NCBI RefSeq assembly: GCF_900094705.1
Contig: NZ_FMAR01000018.1
Span: forward strand, 1 to 64,000
Direction: 5' to 3'
DNA length: 64,000 nucleotides
DNA from: Chitinophaga costaii
GTDB taxonomy: Bacteria; Bacteroidota; Bacteroidia; Chitinophagales; Chitinophagaceae
Shown here: piece after piece, positions 16,594-24,869 of the stretch
How positions within the stretch are numbered: position 1 is the first letter of the stretch
How the letters are laid out: every line of letters starts with the position of its first letter
Notes under the pieces: model-generated
What the model saw: the letters and a program-made list of their open reading frames with translations, nothing else
Database searches by the model: none
Told to the model about the DNA's origin: nothing
Translations under genes and position numbers: made by a program

Positions 16594-17529
16594 CTATCCT
16601 TTCTTTAGCAATACATCCCTTTGAAAATGCTTGGGGGTAATGCCTTCCACCTCTTTAAATGCTTTGATAAAATAATTGGCATCTGAAAATCCGGCCTGGT
16701 AGGCTGCCTCGCATACGGGCAGTTGATTTTGGAGCAATGATTTAGCTTTAACGATCCTTTCCTGCAAAATAAAGTGATTGGGAGAAATGCCAAACTCCTG
16801 CTTAAATGCACGAAAGAAATTAGACTTGCTCATATAGGCCTGTTTAGCAAGTGCGTCCACAGAAATTTTTTCCCGGATATTGTTTTTGATGTAGGCGATG
16901 ATGGCTGCAAACCGGTTAACATCTTTATAATGCAGGTAATTCATCTCAAAAAATTTTCTTGCCTGCGTTTGCATGATCCGGATCAGCAATTCCTTTAGCG
17001 CAAGATCGGTCATAAAATCCTTAGCGCTATTATTCTCAACAGCAATGCGGAGAATGTTATTGGTGGCGGAAGAGAGGGAAGGGCTGTTGAACAGGTAAAA
17101 ACATTCATCTGAAAATTTCCATTCGGAGGCAGTATCAATTTTAGGGAAATTTCCATTGAGGTAATCTACCGTGCTTTTAATAAAGTTACTGTCGATCGAT
17201 AAGGCTATACATTGCGACGGGGTAGTGTCTGCTTCTGGGAAATCAATAATCATTTCCTCCCCGGGAAGCATAATCAGGCTTTCGCCGGGCAGGTATTCAA
17301 ATTTTTCAGTTTTATTGGCAATGCGCAGATCCTTCTTGCCACGGATCATGCCGATGAAAGCGAAATCGTCGAACTTTAACGAAATATTCTGCACAGCAGT
17401 ATGTGTTTCGTAAATATCCAATTCACAATTATTATACGTATAACTTTTTTTGTTTTCGACCATCGTATTCAAATTCCTTATGGTCCTTAATTTCAGTGGA
17501 TTTAACAGTGATTTTTTGGTCATGGTCAT
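16594..17529 (-). CDS. AraC-family regulator next to aldehyde dehydrogenase
   Basis: The start is uncertain: ATG 17529 is preferred over 17580 because the protein-like part begins 'MTMTKKSLLNPLKLRTIRNL'. The N-terminal 190 residues form a cupin-like sensor ('FAFIGMIRGKKDLRIANKTE', 'YLPGESLIMLPGEEMIIDFP'), and the C-terminal 100 residues carry two HTH motifs ('VDALAKQAYMSKSNFFRAFK', 'VCEAAYQAGFSDANYFIKAF'). AraC regulators of this sort are a frequent neighbour of ExaC/AldA-type aldehyde dehydrogenases plus DUF779, as here, and probably activate them in response to the alcohol or aldehyde. The genes are divergent, with about 390 bp between the starts. Confidence 0.85.
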   Translation of the reverse strand: MTMTKKSLLNPLKLRTIRNLNTMVENKKSYTYNNCELDIYETHTAVQNISLKFDDFAFIGMIRGKKDLRIANKTEKFEYLPGESLIMLPGEEMIIDFPEADTTPSQCIALSIDSNFIKSTVDYLNGNFPKIDTASEWKFSDECFYLFNSPSLSSATNNILRIAVENNSAKDFMTDLALKELLIRIMQTQARKFFEMNYLHYKDVNRFAAIIAYIKNNIREKISVDALAKQAYMSKSNFFRAFKQEFGISPNHFILQERIVKAKSLLQNQLPVCEAAYQAGFSDANYFIKAFKEVEGITPKHFQRDVLLKKG

Positions 17530-17915
17530 CTGTTTAATGGAGATGATGGGCGTGTGTGGAATCAATGCATTCAGCTGCAAGTGTAAAGTATGTTTGTGGA
17601 GAGCTTGTTACATGCGGCTGATGCTTTAAAATTATCGCTGGATCTATAATTGAAGGCCTCCCAGCCAATAGCAGACAATGGCAGGCTGTTGTATTTTTTT
17701 CATATCGTGGCGTGGTTTAGTAACATTCAGCATCCTTCATAACTGGCTGTGCACGGTAGCATAAATATACATAGCAATTCGCAGGCTATCCAAGTCTAGT
17801 GGCTGGTTTATGGATAAGGACGCATCCATGCGACTATTTTACTATTTTTCTCCATTATTCTGCTATTTCGTTCTACTAATGTACGATAGCTTTATGTAAA
17901 CAAAAATGTAAAGTT
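17530..17915. promoter_or_regulatory. AraC / aldehyde dehydrogenase intergenic control region
   Basis: This 386-bp divergent region contains no gene. Near the dehydrogenase there is TAGCTTTA (17886-17893), one base off the TAnnTTTG -7 consensus, preceded by two similar pyrimidine-rich stretches (GACTATTTTACTATTTTTC, TATTCTGCTATTTCG at about 17831-17872) that could be activator half-sites. A weak -7 box with upstream repeats fits an activator-dependent promoter. Confidence 0.4.
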
Positions 17916-19469
17916 ATGGCAGAAGTATCAGCAAGTCCAGAAAAAAAGGACAAGATTTTACCCAAAAATGATGGTTTTGCGCGGCCCAGTTTCAAGGATA
18001 AATATGACAATTTTATAGGTGGAAAATGGACAAAACCTGCAAGTGGTAAGTATTTCGATGTTATTTCCCCGATAGATGGAAAAGTGTTTACCCAGGTTGC
18101 ACATTCCAATAAAGAGGATATTAGCCAGGCCGTAGATGCTGCAGAAGCGGCTTTCAGAACCTGGAAAAACACATCTGCCACCGAACGCAGTATTATTTTA
18201 AACAAAGTGGCAGACCGGTTGGAAAAAAACCTTGAAAAACTAGCTACGGTAGAAACCATTGATAATGGTAAGGCTATCCGGGAAACCCTGAACGCAGATA
18301 TCCCGCTGGCGATAGACCATTTCCGCTATTTTGCCGGGGTGATCCGGGCAGAAGAAGGTGCCGCCACGGAGTTGGATAAAGACACTGTTTCCTTAATTAT
18401 CCAGGAGCCTTTAGGCGTTATTGGCCAGATCATTCCCTGGAACTTCCCCATTTTGATGGCGGTATGGAAACTGGCGCCAGCACTGGCTGCAGGTAACTGT
18501 GTGGTGCTGAAACCCGCAGAAAGTACCCCGGTTTCTATCCTGATTTTAATGGAACTGATAGAAGACCTGGTCCCTGCCGGCGTGATCAATATTGTGAACG
18601 GTTTTGGGTCGGAACTTGGCCGGGCGTTGGTAACCAATCCTAAGGTGGCTAAAGCCGCATTTACAGGCTCTACGGCCACCGGGCGTTTGGTGATGCAGTA
18701 TGCTACCGAAAATATCATCCCGGTTACTTTGGAATTGGGAGGCAAGTCGCCCAATATTTTCTTTAATTCTGTGATGGATGCCGATGATGAGTATTTAGAT
18801 AAAGCCATTGAAGGCGCTGTTTTGTTTGCGCTTAACCAGGGTGAAATTTGTACCTGCCCGTCGCGCCTGCTGATTCAGGAAGACATTTACGATAAGTTCA
18901 TTGCACGTGTAATAGACCGGGTGAAAAAAATAAAAACTGGAAACCCACTGGACCCAACGGTAATGATGGGTGCACAGGCTTCCAAGATCCAGAAAGACAA
19001 GATTATGTCTTACCTGAAACTTGGTAAGGAAGAAGGGGCAGAACTGCTGGTAGGCGGCGACGAAAATCACCTGCAAGGCGATTTGGAAACCGGCTACTAC
19101 ATACAACCTACCTTGTTTAAAGGACATAATAAAATGCGCATTTTCCAAGAAGAAATATTTGGGCCGGTATTGGCCGTTACTACTTTCAAAACCGTGGAAG
19201 AAGCCATTGAAATTGGTAACGATACCATGTATGGATTAGGTGCTGGCGTTTGGACCAGGGACGCACACGAGTTGTACCGTGTGCCGAGGGCCATACAAGC
19301 AGGTAGGGTATGGGTGAATAACTATCACGCCTATCCCGCAGGTGCACCATTTGGTGGTTACAAACAGTCTGGCATAGGACGAGAAAATCACAAGATGATG
19401 TTGGGCCATTATCGCCAAACCAAGAATATGCTTATTTCTTACAGTAAACAGAAACTGGGATTCTTCTAG
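17916..19469 (+). CDS. NAD(P)+-dependent aldehyde dehydrogenase (ExaC/AldA type)
   Basis: A 517-aa cytosolic enzyme oxidising aldehydes to acids with NAD(P)+. Visible are 'GVIGQIIPWNFPILMAVWKL' (cofactor loop with the conserved Asn), 'FTGSTATGRLVMQYA', general base Glu273 in 'VTLELGGKSPN', catalytic Cys312 in 'NQGEICTCPSR', and 'EEIFGPVLAVTTF'. The CTCPSR sequence after the catalytic Cys and the ~510-residue length are typical of acetaldehyde/ExaC-like dehydrogenases that co-occur with DUF779 and an AraC regulator, exactly the arrangement here. Substrate is probably acetaldehyde or another short aliphatic aldehyde. Confidence 0.93.
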   Translation: MAEVSASPEKKDKILPKNDGFARPSFKDKYDNFIGGKWTKPASGKYFDVISPIDGKVFTQVAHSNKEDISQAVDAAEAAFRTWKNTSATERSIILNKVADRLEKNLEKLATVETIDNGKAIRETLNADIPLAIDHFRYFAGVIRAEEGAATELDKDTVSLIIQEPLGVIGQIIPWNFPILMAVWKLAPALAAGNCVVLKPAESTPVSILILMELIEDLVPAGVINIVNGFGSELGRALVTNPKVAKAAFTGSTATGRLVMQYATENIIPVTLELGGKSPNIFFNSVMDADDEYLDKAIEGAVLFALNQGEICTCPSRLLIQEDIYDKFIARVIDRVKKIKTGNPLDPTVMMGAQASKIQKDKIMSYLKLGKEEGAELLVGGDENHLQGDLETGYYIQPTLFKGHNKMRIFQEEIFGPVLAVTTFKTVEEAIEIGNDTMYGLGAGVWTRDAHELYRVPRAIQAGRVWVNNYHAYPAGAPFGGYKQSGIGRENHKMMLGHYRQTKNMLISYSKQKLGFF

Positions 19470-19484
19470 GTATATTTATCTATT

Positions 19485-19540
19485 AACCGCAAAGGCTCGG
19501 CACCTGGTAGCACCTACCTGCTGAGTGCTTTGCGGTTTTT
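19485..19540 (+). terminator. Terminator between aldehyde dehydrogenase and DUF779 genes
   Basis: Perfect 10-bp arms AACCGCAAAG (19485-19494) and CTTTGCGGTT (19528-19537) with a T run to 19540. The loop holds its own small stem GGTAG-CAC-CTACC, making a two-tier hairpin. Confidence 0.8.
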
Positions 19541-19562
19541 ATGTGTATGTATCGATGATGGT

Positions 19563-19570
19563 TATATTTG
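19563..19570 (+). promoter_or_regulatory. -7 element of the DUF779 gene
   Basis: TATATTTG matches TAnnTTTG and sits after the upstream terminator, suggesting DUF779 has its own promoter. Transcription would start near 19576, so the long frame from 19577 cannot be translated whole and ATG 19631 is the start. Confidence 0.5.
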
Positions 19571-19630
19571 TAATAGGTGTGCGCTATGCCACCTATTTTT
19601 TTTCAGGTAGTACTGTTAATTACATTCATT

Positions 19631-20011
19631 ATGATAGCCATAAAAAGATTGGACGCTACGGATGAAGCACTGGCTTTGATAGACCTGCTTGTGAAGGATC
19701 ATGGAGATTTAATGTTTTACCAGGCTGGCGGCTGCTGTGAGGGAACCCAACCCCAATGTTTTGAAAAAGGCGGTTTCTTTCCGAGAACAAATGATGCCTG
19801 CATTGGCACCATCCGGGGTTTTGACTTCTGGGTAGATAGGGACTTGTTTGAGTATTGGAAATATTCACATTTTACACTCGATGTTTTAGACGGATTTGGA
19901 CCTGGCGGTTTTTCCCTGGAAACGCCTTACGGGAAAACATTTAAAGTGCAATACCGGCTTTTCACGGAGGAGGAACTGGAGCATTTGACACCCGTGGTAA
20001 GAAATGAATAA
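19631..20011 (+). CDS. DUF779 family protein
   Basis: The 126-aa product begins 'MIAIKRLDATDEALALIDLL' and shows the hallmark DUF779 segments: 'HGDLMFYQAGGCCEGTQPQC' with paired Cys, 'GFFPRTNDACIGTIRGFDFW', and 'LDVLDGFGPGGFSLETPYGK' near the end. The family is almost always found beside ExaC-type aldehyde dehydrogenases, as here, but its biochemical role is unknown; the conserved Cys cluster suggests metal or aldehyde/thiol handling. It lies 161 bp after the dehydrogenase and is separated from it by a terminator, so it may be expressed independently. Confidence 0.9.
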   Translation: MIAIKRLDATDEALALIDLLVKDHGDLMFYQAGGCCEGTQPQCFEKGGFFPRTNDACIGTIRGFDFWVDRDLFEYWKYSHFTLDVLDGFGPGGFSLETPYGKTFKVQYRLFTEEELEHLTPVVRNE

Positions 20012-20073
20012 GGGCCATTTATATTCGTTCCATCTTTCTTTATAAAACAACCCCGTTATACGGATGCATACCC

Positions 20074-20445
20074 TTACATGCGCCGGGTGATCCTCTTCTT
20101 ATGTTTTGCACCCCATTCAGACAAGGCGGTAATAATTTCCCGCAGTGATCTGCTGTATTCAGTAGGCAGGTAAGATACAGTTACAGGCTTTTGTTGCGGA
20201 TCTACCACCCTTTCTACCAATCCGTTTAATTCCAGATCTTTCAACTCCCCGGAAAGCGCTCTGGCCGAAATGCCAACTACCGTACGTTGTAAATCGTTAA
20301 AGTGGGTGTGCCCACTTAGCAATGCGATCATGACGCGTAAGGTCCATTTGCCGCCCACCACGTACAATGCATCTTCCGTGGCAGCTAAATTTTTGCTGCA
20401 TTGTGAAGCGGAGAAGGCTACTTTTTTACTTAATAAATCTCCCAT
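20074..20445 (-). CDS. HxlR-family transcriptional regulator
   Basis: A 123-aa winged-helix protein: N-terminal Cys ('FSASQCSKNLAATEDALYVV'), 'GGKWTLRVMIALLSGHTHFN', recognition helix region 'GISARALSGELKDLELNGLV' and wing 'ERVVDPQQKPVTVSYLPTEY'. It is divergent from the azoreductase gene at 20551, and a perfect 28-bp palindrome lies between the two starts. Regulators of this family that control azoreductases or quinone reductases respond to electrophiles, often through the N-terminal Cys; that is the expected role here. Confidence 0.9.
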   Translation of the reverse strand: MGDLLSKKVAFSASQCSKNLAATEDALYVVGGKWTLRVMIALLSGHTHFNDLQRTVVGISARALSGELKDLELNGLVERVVDPQQKPVTVSYLPTEYSRSLREIITALSEWGAKHKKRITRRM

Positions 20446-20468
20446 TATATTATTAACTAAACAAAAGG

Positions 20469-20496
20469 TTAGTACTAAACAATTGTTTAGTACTAA
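20469..20496. promoter_or_regulatory. Perfect 28-bp palindrome, putative HxlR operator
   Basis: TTAGTACTAAAC-AATT-GTTTAGTACTAA reads identically on both strands; each half itself contains the palindrome TTAGTACTAA. It lies between the divergent HxlR and AzoR genes, 24 bp from the HxlR start codon, and lacks a T run, so it is an operator for two dimers rather than a terminator. Confidence 0.8.
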
Positions 20497-20517
20497 TATT
20501 TATTTAGCGAATGTACA

Positions 20518-20525
20518 TAGTTTTG
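20518..20525 (+). promoter_or_regulatory. -7 element of the azoreductase gene
   Basis: TAGTTTTG matches TAnnTTTG, 25 bases before ATG 20551. The -33 region would lie within or at the edge of the 28-bp palindrome, so a bound HxlR dimer would occlude RNA polymerase. Confidence 0.5.
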
Positions 20526-20550
20526 TCGTTATAAAAAAGCAACACATTTT

Positions 20551-21159
20551 ATGGCCAAGAAAGTATTGAGAATTATTTCGAGTCCCCGGGGAGCAGCATC
20601 TTTAAGCATTCAATTAGGAAACGCTATTGTTGAAAAAATTAAAGTTGCTTATCCAGCCAGTATTATAAAGGAAATTAATTTAGCAAATGATCCGCTTCCG
20701 CATTTGGATGGGGTGACTATTTCCTCTTTTTTTACCCCTGCGGAGCATTTAACCCCGGAACAATTGGCAGCCATTACCTACTCAGATAAGGCTATAGCGG
20801 CACTCCAGGAAGCAGACATAATCGTAGTAGACGCACCCATGTATAATTTTACAATTACGTCTACCTTAAAATCCTTTCTCGATCATATTGTAAGAAGAGG
20901 GGTTACATTCCAGGCTACTGAAAATGGGATAGAAGGATTGTTAAAAAACAAAAAAGTATACCTCGCTTTTTCCGCATCCGGCAATTATGCAGAAGGCCCG
21001 GGGCAGTCGTTGGATTTTGTGATACCCTTGTTAAAATCCATTTTTGGATGGCTGGGAATGACGGATGTTACTGTTTTTCGTGCAGAAGGCTTTAGAATGT
21101 CAGGCATTACCGAAGCCGATGCCTTACAAAAAGGAATAGATAGTATTGTGATTGCATAG
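20551..21159 (+). CDS. azoR: FMN-dependent NADH:azo/quinone oxidoreductase
   Basis: A 202-aa flavodoxin-fold enzyme of the AzoR family, which reduces quinones and azo dyes with NADH by two-electron transfer. Seen: the FMN phosphate loop 'ISSPRGAASLSIQLGNAIVE', 'DIIVVDAPMYNFTITSTLKS' (the PMYNF motif contacting the isoalloxazine), 'FLDHIVRRGVTFQATENGIE' and 'AFSASGNYAEGPGQSLDFVI'. It is likely part of the response to toxic quinones, under the divergent HxlR regulator. A paralogue lies at 59388-59984 without an adjacent regulator. Confidence 0.9.
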   Translation: MAKKVLRIISSPRGAASLSIQLGNAIVEKIKVAYPASIIKEINLANDPLPHLDGVTISSFFTPAEHLTPEQLAAITYSDKAIAALQEADIIVVDAPMYNFTITSTLKSFLDHIVRRGVTFQATENGIEGLLKNKKVYLAFSASGNYAEGPGQSLDFVIPLLKSIFGWLGMTDVTVFRAEGFRMSGITEADALQKGIDSIVIA

Positions 21160-21233
21160 TGGAAGGATACGGGTTTTAACAAGATGATAAGCTTATGCCT
21201 TTGCTTGATATTCCTCTTGTTATAATACGAAGC

Positions 21234-21272
21234 AAAAAAGCGGGATAACCATGTAGGTTTTCCCGCTTTTTT
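21234..21272. terminator. Bidirectional terminator
   Basis: 12-bp arms AAAAAAGCGGGA (21234-21245) and TCCCGCTTTTTT (21261-21272) between the convergent azoR gene and the 88-aa protein gene, with A/T runs usable in both directions. Confidence 0.85.
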
Positions 21273-21292
21273 AGGTAATGCGATCCATTAAC

Positions 21293-21559
21293 TTAGTTCA
21301 GGGACTGCGCATTTTCAGCTATAAATGTTGTATACGCTTCCCGGGTCCATTCCTGGTAATTTTCCAGGCTGATGCCTAACCGTTCGTCACGGGCTATTTC
21401 CTTGTCTTCCCGGCTATCCCAATAGCCTTTTGCCAGGGATTCAATGCTGCGGTTCACCTCATCCGGCGTTTTTTCATATTCTTCTGGATAGCTCTTATAG
21501 TTGCCTATGGCCAATTCCTGAATTTCGTGTTTTACCTCATCTATATGATTCTTTGCCAT
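21293..21559 (-). CDS. Small acidic hypothetical protein
   Basis: An 88-aa soluble, strongly charged protein (MAKNHIDEVKHEIQELAIGN…, RSIESLAKGYWDSREDKEIA…, GISLENYQEWTREAYTTFIA). It is predicted to be mostly helical, without Cys, signal or membrane segment. The family is not recognised. It is clearly a real gene: it ends at the bidirectional terminator, and the next gene on the same strand is 177 bp upstream, so it is probably transcribed on its own. Confidence 0.65.
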   Translation of the reverse strand: MAKNHIDEVKHEIQELAIGNYKSYPEEYEKTPDEVNRSIESLAKGYWDSREDKEIARDERLGISLENYQEWTREAYTTFIAENAQSLN

Positions 21560-21735
21560 GGTTAATATTTTTGGTTCAGGGTAGAAAGGAACAATAATGA
21601 TTCCATTTTTACCTTGAATGGGCTTTTTTTAAGATTACTTTAACATTGACTTTAGGGCAGTAGTGGCTATTGGCCATATTGATTACGGAAGTGATCTTAA
21701 CGCTTGGAATAATGGATTGGTGCCTATAATTCTTT

Positions 21736-23322
21736 TTATTTATCCCTATAGGCATCACCCGTTTCGGGGTTAATGTAAAAGCTCATTTGGTTACCGTTAA
21801 CCTGTTTCCACACTCTTCCGTCTGCGTTAATGCGGTCGTATTCGGGTGGCGTGATTGCCTTATCCCGGTCGATGTTTAATAATCCATACCATTCCTTTTG
21901 ACTAGCATTTGAATCTTGTTTATGGATGGTATAAATTGCAATGCCTGGTGCTATTTCGTGTTGCAGATAGTTATACTTAGGCATTACCTGCCAACGTTTA
22001 TTTCCCACATCATATACTCCATATTTGCCGGAAGCCGTATCTTTTCCCATATACCAATCATGATGGTATTGGCAGGGTACTATATTGGATAAAGGCATGG
22101 AGTGAAAAATATGATCCGTATCCAACACACCTTTATTTTCTTTATCATTATAAACAATCCTACCGTCAGGCAACATTGCCTTTACGCCGTTCCTCAACGG
22201 AATTTTTGTATTCCATGAACCGTCTTTTTTAATAATAAAACCCATCCATCCTTTGCTTGCATCATGTCCTGCACTGGATATAATCAGAAAATCCATACTG
22301 TTTGGAATAGCGTTTATCAAAACTGCATTCTTTAAAATTTCAGCAGCAGTCAAAGTATCTTTGCCGTTATTATACGCCTGCATAACGTGTGGAAAAGGAC
22401 TTGTAAAATTGGGTGGCAGAAAGTATTGCCCCTTGCTATTTTTGAACAAAGCAGCCATAACGGGATAAGCAGGCATTTCGGTATGGGTAATGGGTATGCT
22501 GATATGGGCATTCTGCTCGTCCTGAATAGTTAAATATTTTTCTTTGGAATATATGATGCTATTGACGGGCTTACCTTTTTCATTGATAATTTGATAACGG
22601 TTCTCGCCTATTTGAACCATCATTTCATGGGAGGCGGTGAAATATTGAAAGTGACGATTTATTTTTATCAATTTGTTGTTTTCGCCAAGATGGAAAACGA
22701 CATTAGAAACGGCGATTAAAGTATCTGTGGCACGTATGGAAATATCAGCGGGCGGCGTACGGTTGGGTTGCCAATCTTTTTTCCAGTATTGGCTATTACC
22801 CCAAAGGCCTTTATCATCCATGCGTCTTTGCACGAACAAGGTTTTACGACCAGGAATAGCCATCACACTCCATTGGGCCCTCGGGACCTTTGTAACCAAA
22901 AAAGGTCCGCTTTTCCCACCCAGAATATTCCATTGGGGCAACAGTTTCCAATGCCAGAACTGCCACCACGCGTTATGCTCTTTTTTGAGCACGGCCCATG
23001 TAAAATTTCCGCACTTACTAATTTCCACAAACGGATATGCCATCGGAATAACAAATTTCCCCTCAGTATTAATAACACCGTATTTATTATTTTTCCCTAC
23101 TACTGCGAACCCATGCTGGAATAGCTGCGCATCATCAAATTGAGGATGGATAAACATTTTGCCCGAATTATCCGCATATCCATATTTTCCTCCCGTTGTA
23201 AGCCAAGGGATAAGGTGCGAAGTCACCTCGTTTCCTGGTGTATAAATTTTACCTTTCCCAAATAAAAAAGAGCATAACATGACGGGTAATAATATTTTCG
23301 TTTGATGGTAGTGAAGCAACAT
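21736..23322 (-). CDS. WG-repeat-containing exported protein
   Basis: A 528-aa protein with a short hydrophobic N-terminus (LLPVMLCSFLFGKG) that probably serves as signal peptide or anchor. WG-type beta repeats are clear at the N-terminus ('GGKYGYADNSGKMFIHPQFD', 'NNKYGVINTEGKFVIPMAYP') and again near the C-terminus ('SGKYGVYDVGNKRWQVMPKY', 'EWYGLLNIDRDKAITPPEYD'), with degenerate blade-like segments between. WG repeats form beta-rich, propeller-like or solenoid scaffolds probably used for binding; no enzymatic motif is seen. There is no obvious partner gene. Confidence 0.8.
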   Translation of the reverse strand: MLLHYHQTKILLPVMLCSFLFGKGKIYTPGNEVTSHLIPWLTTGGKYGYADNSGKMFIHPQFDDAQLFQHGFAVVGKNNKYGVINTEGKFVIPMAYPFVEISKCGNFTWAVLKKEHNAWWQFWHWKLLPQWNILGGKSGPFLVTKVPRAQWSVMAIPGRKTLFVQRRMDDKGLWGNSQYWKKDWQPNRTPPADISIRATDTLIAVSNVVFHLGENNKLIKINRHFQYFTASHEMMVQIGENRYQIINEKGKPVNSIIYSKEKYLTIQDEQNAHISIPITHTEMPAYPVMAALFKNSKGQYFLPPNFTSPFPHVMQAYNNGKDTLTAAEILKNAVLINAIPNSMDFLIISSAGHDASKGWMGFIIKKDGSWNTKIPLRNGVKAMLPDGRIVYNDKENKGVLDTDHIFHSMPLSNIVPCQYHHDWYMGKDTASGKYGVYDVGNKRWQVMPKYNYLQHEIAPGIAIYTIHKQDSNASQKEWYGLLNIDRDKAITPPEYDRINADGRVWKQVNGNQMSFYINPETGDAYRDK

Positions 23323-23747
23323 CTTATGCTAAAAATTTAAATGACAATAATCTGTCAGACATTGATTATATAAGAAACAATTGCTCTTTTAACGATCATG
23401 GTCTCAGTATTCGATGTAGCCCTTATTAGAACTAACAGTTACTAATTCTTCGCCGTTACATAAGCACTCTCCATAGCAAGGGCCAGTTGGAAATAAAAAC
23501 GTGCGGCGTTTAAAGATACAAAACTGGTAGGAAACAGGTGTCTTTTGACCCTACCTGTATATATTCCGTTGTTGCCAGCGGTATAACCTGAGCCGAAATG
23601 GCGCTTATAAATTGTTGGTAGCTTCCTTGTTCCAGTTTATTCGTTTAATAAATGGACTCGAAATTATACCTCTCAAACATTCGTTGTTTTTATAATAACA
23701 CAACGCCTTAATCTTTGTATTTTCATGGCTAAATTAATTTCTAACTC
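23323..23747. other. 425-bp intergenic region with a coding-like relic
   Basis: On the minus strand, roughly 23446-23620, one frame reads as plausible protein (GSGYTAGNNGIYTGRVKRHL, FPTSFVSLNAARFYFQLALA) up to a TAG near 23446. It has no start codon and competes with a second open frame, so it is not called as a gene. The rest shows no promoter consensus or terminator. Confidence 0.3.
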
Positions 23748-24701
23748 ATGATGAATGATAGCTTTCTGCCGGCATTTTACGAACATCATCAGCGTATAAA
23801 AATGGGAAAACCTTTGCCGGTGTCTCATGAATACCTGCGGATGGAAAATATATGGATGGGCTTTTATGGGTTGGGAAAATTTGAGACCTACCAATTTTTA
23901 TATGCACATTGTATCAGCCTGGCACATTTGCAGGAATGGATGATTGGTCTAAAAGGGGAAACGCAAATTCAGGCGTCTGCCATCGCTTTCAGCCAGTGGT
24001 CATTACAGCAAAATATGCCTACAGTTACCGCCAGTTCCGGGCATTCTCTGCTAAATGAATCTCAATGGCAAAGCTGGAAGGAGCAAGGCTTTATAAAGAT
24101 AAGCGGCCTGGTAGAAGATCATTTATGTGATGCGGTGGTTCAGTTAATAGCTACCCATTTGGGGGCAAACCTGTCTGCGCCAGCTACCTGGTATCAACAC
24201 CATCCTGATTGGCATGGGTTAATGTTGCAACTATACCAAGATGAAAGTATTCATGCTATTAGAACAAGCCCGGTTATCCGGCTGTTGTTTGAGGAATTGT
24301 ACGGTACGACCAGCCTTATTCCCAACCCGGAAAAAGTAAGCTTTAACCCACCGGAAACAGCCACCTGGAAATTTAGCCATGGCAGGCTTCATTGGGATGT
24401 AGACTTTGCCCATCCTGATCCGTACTACATACAGGGACTCGTGTACCTGAACGATGTGCCGGAAAATAGGGGCCCGCTAACCTTAGTACCCGGATTTCAT
24501 CTTCAGTTTGACGAATGGATAAAAACCTACCCCGACCCGCATGAGGCTCAACAGGTAATGCAACAGGCGTTTACCGGTACGCCGGTACCCGGTAAAAAAG
24601 GGGATGCCATACTATGGCTGCAAACATTGCCCCATGCTGCCAGTGCCAATCATACAGACCAGCCTAGGTTTGTTCAATATATCAGCTTTTCAAAATGTTG
24701 A
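23748..24701 (+). CDS. Phytanoyl-CoA dioxygenase (PhyH)-family protein
   Basis: A 317-aa soluble Fe(II)/2-oxoglutarate oxygenase candidate. The first 95 residues are an extra N-terminal region (YEHHQRIKMGKPLPVSHEYL…). The PhyH-like core starts at 'LNESQWQSWKEQGFIKISGL'. The metal-binding His-x-Asp is in 'GRLHWDVDFAHPD', and a second half with 'LTLVPGFHLQFDEW', 'GDAILWLQTLPHAASANHTD' provides the distal His and, in 'QPRFVQYISF', the 2-oxoglutarate-binding Arg. Members hydroxylate or halogenate small molecules; the substrate here is unknown. It is monocistronic. Confidence 0.85.
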   Translation: MMNDSFLPAFYEHHQRIKMGKPLPVSHEYLRMENIWMGFYGLGKFETYQFLYAHCISLAHLQEWMIGLKGETQIQASAIAFSQWSLQQNMPTVTASSGHSLLNESQWQSWKEQGFIKISGLVEDHLCDAVVQLIATHLGANLSAPATWYQHHPDWHGLMLQLYQDESIHAIRTSPVIRLLFEELYGTTSLIPNPEKVSFNPPETATWKFSHGRLHWDVDFAHPDPYYIQGLVYLNDVPENRGPLTLVPGFHLQFDEWIKTYPDPHEAQQVMQQAFTGTPVPGKKGDAILWLQTLPHAASANHTDQPRFVQYISFSKC

Positions 24702-24869
24702 GATGCAGGGGGATGGCCAATGGTAGGTATTACAAGGTTCACTTCCGGCCTATTTGACCGCTCATACAATAGTTGAAATAGGTTAAACGCGCTTTTGTAG
24801 CTTGGCATCGGTTTTTGCATTTTAGGTAAATGCAACGCCCTATTTAGCGTCAATAATCGAAGTAATTTA

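Noticed and set aside
20469..20496. Palindrome as a transcription terminator
   Set aside because: No T run on either side and located between divergent starts; an operator fits better.
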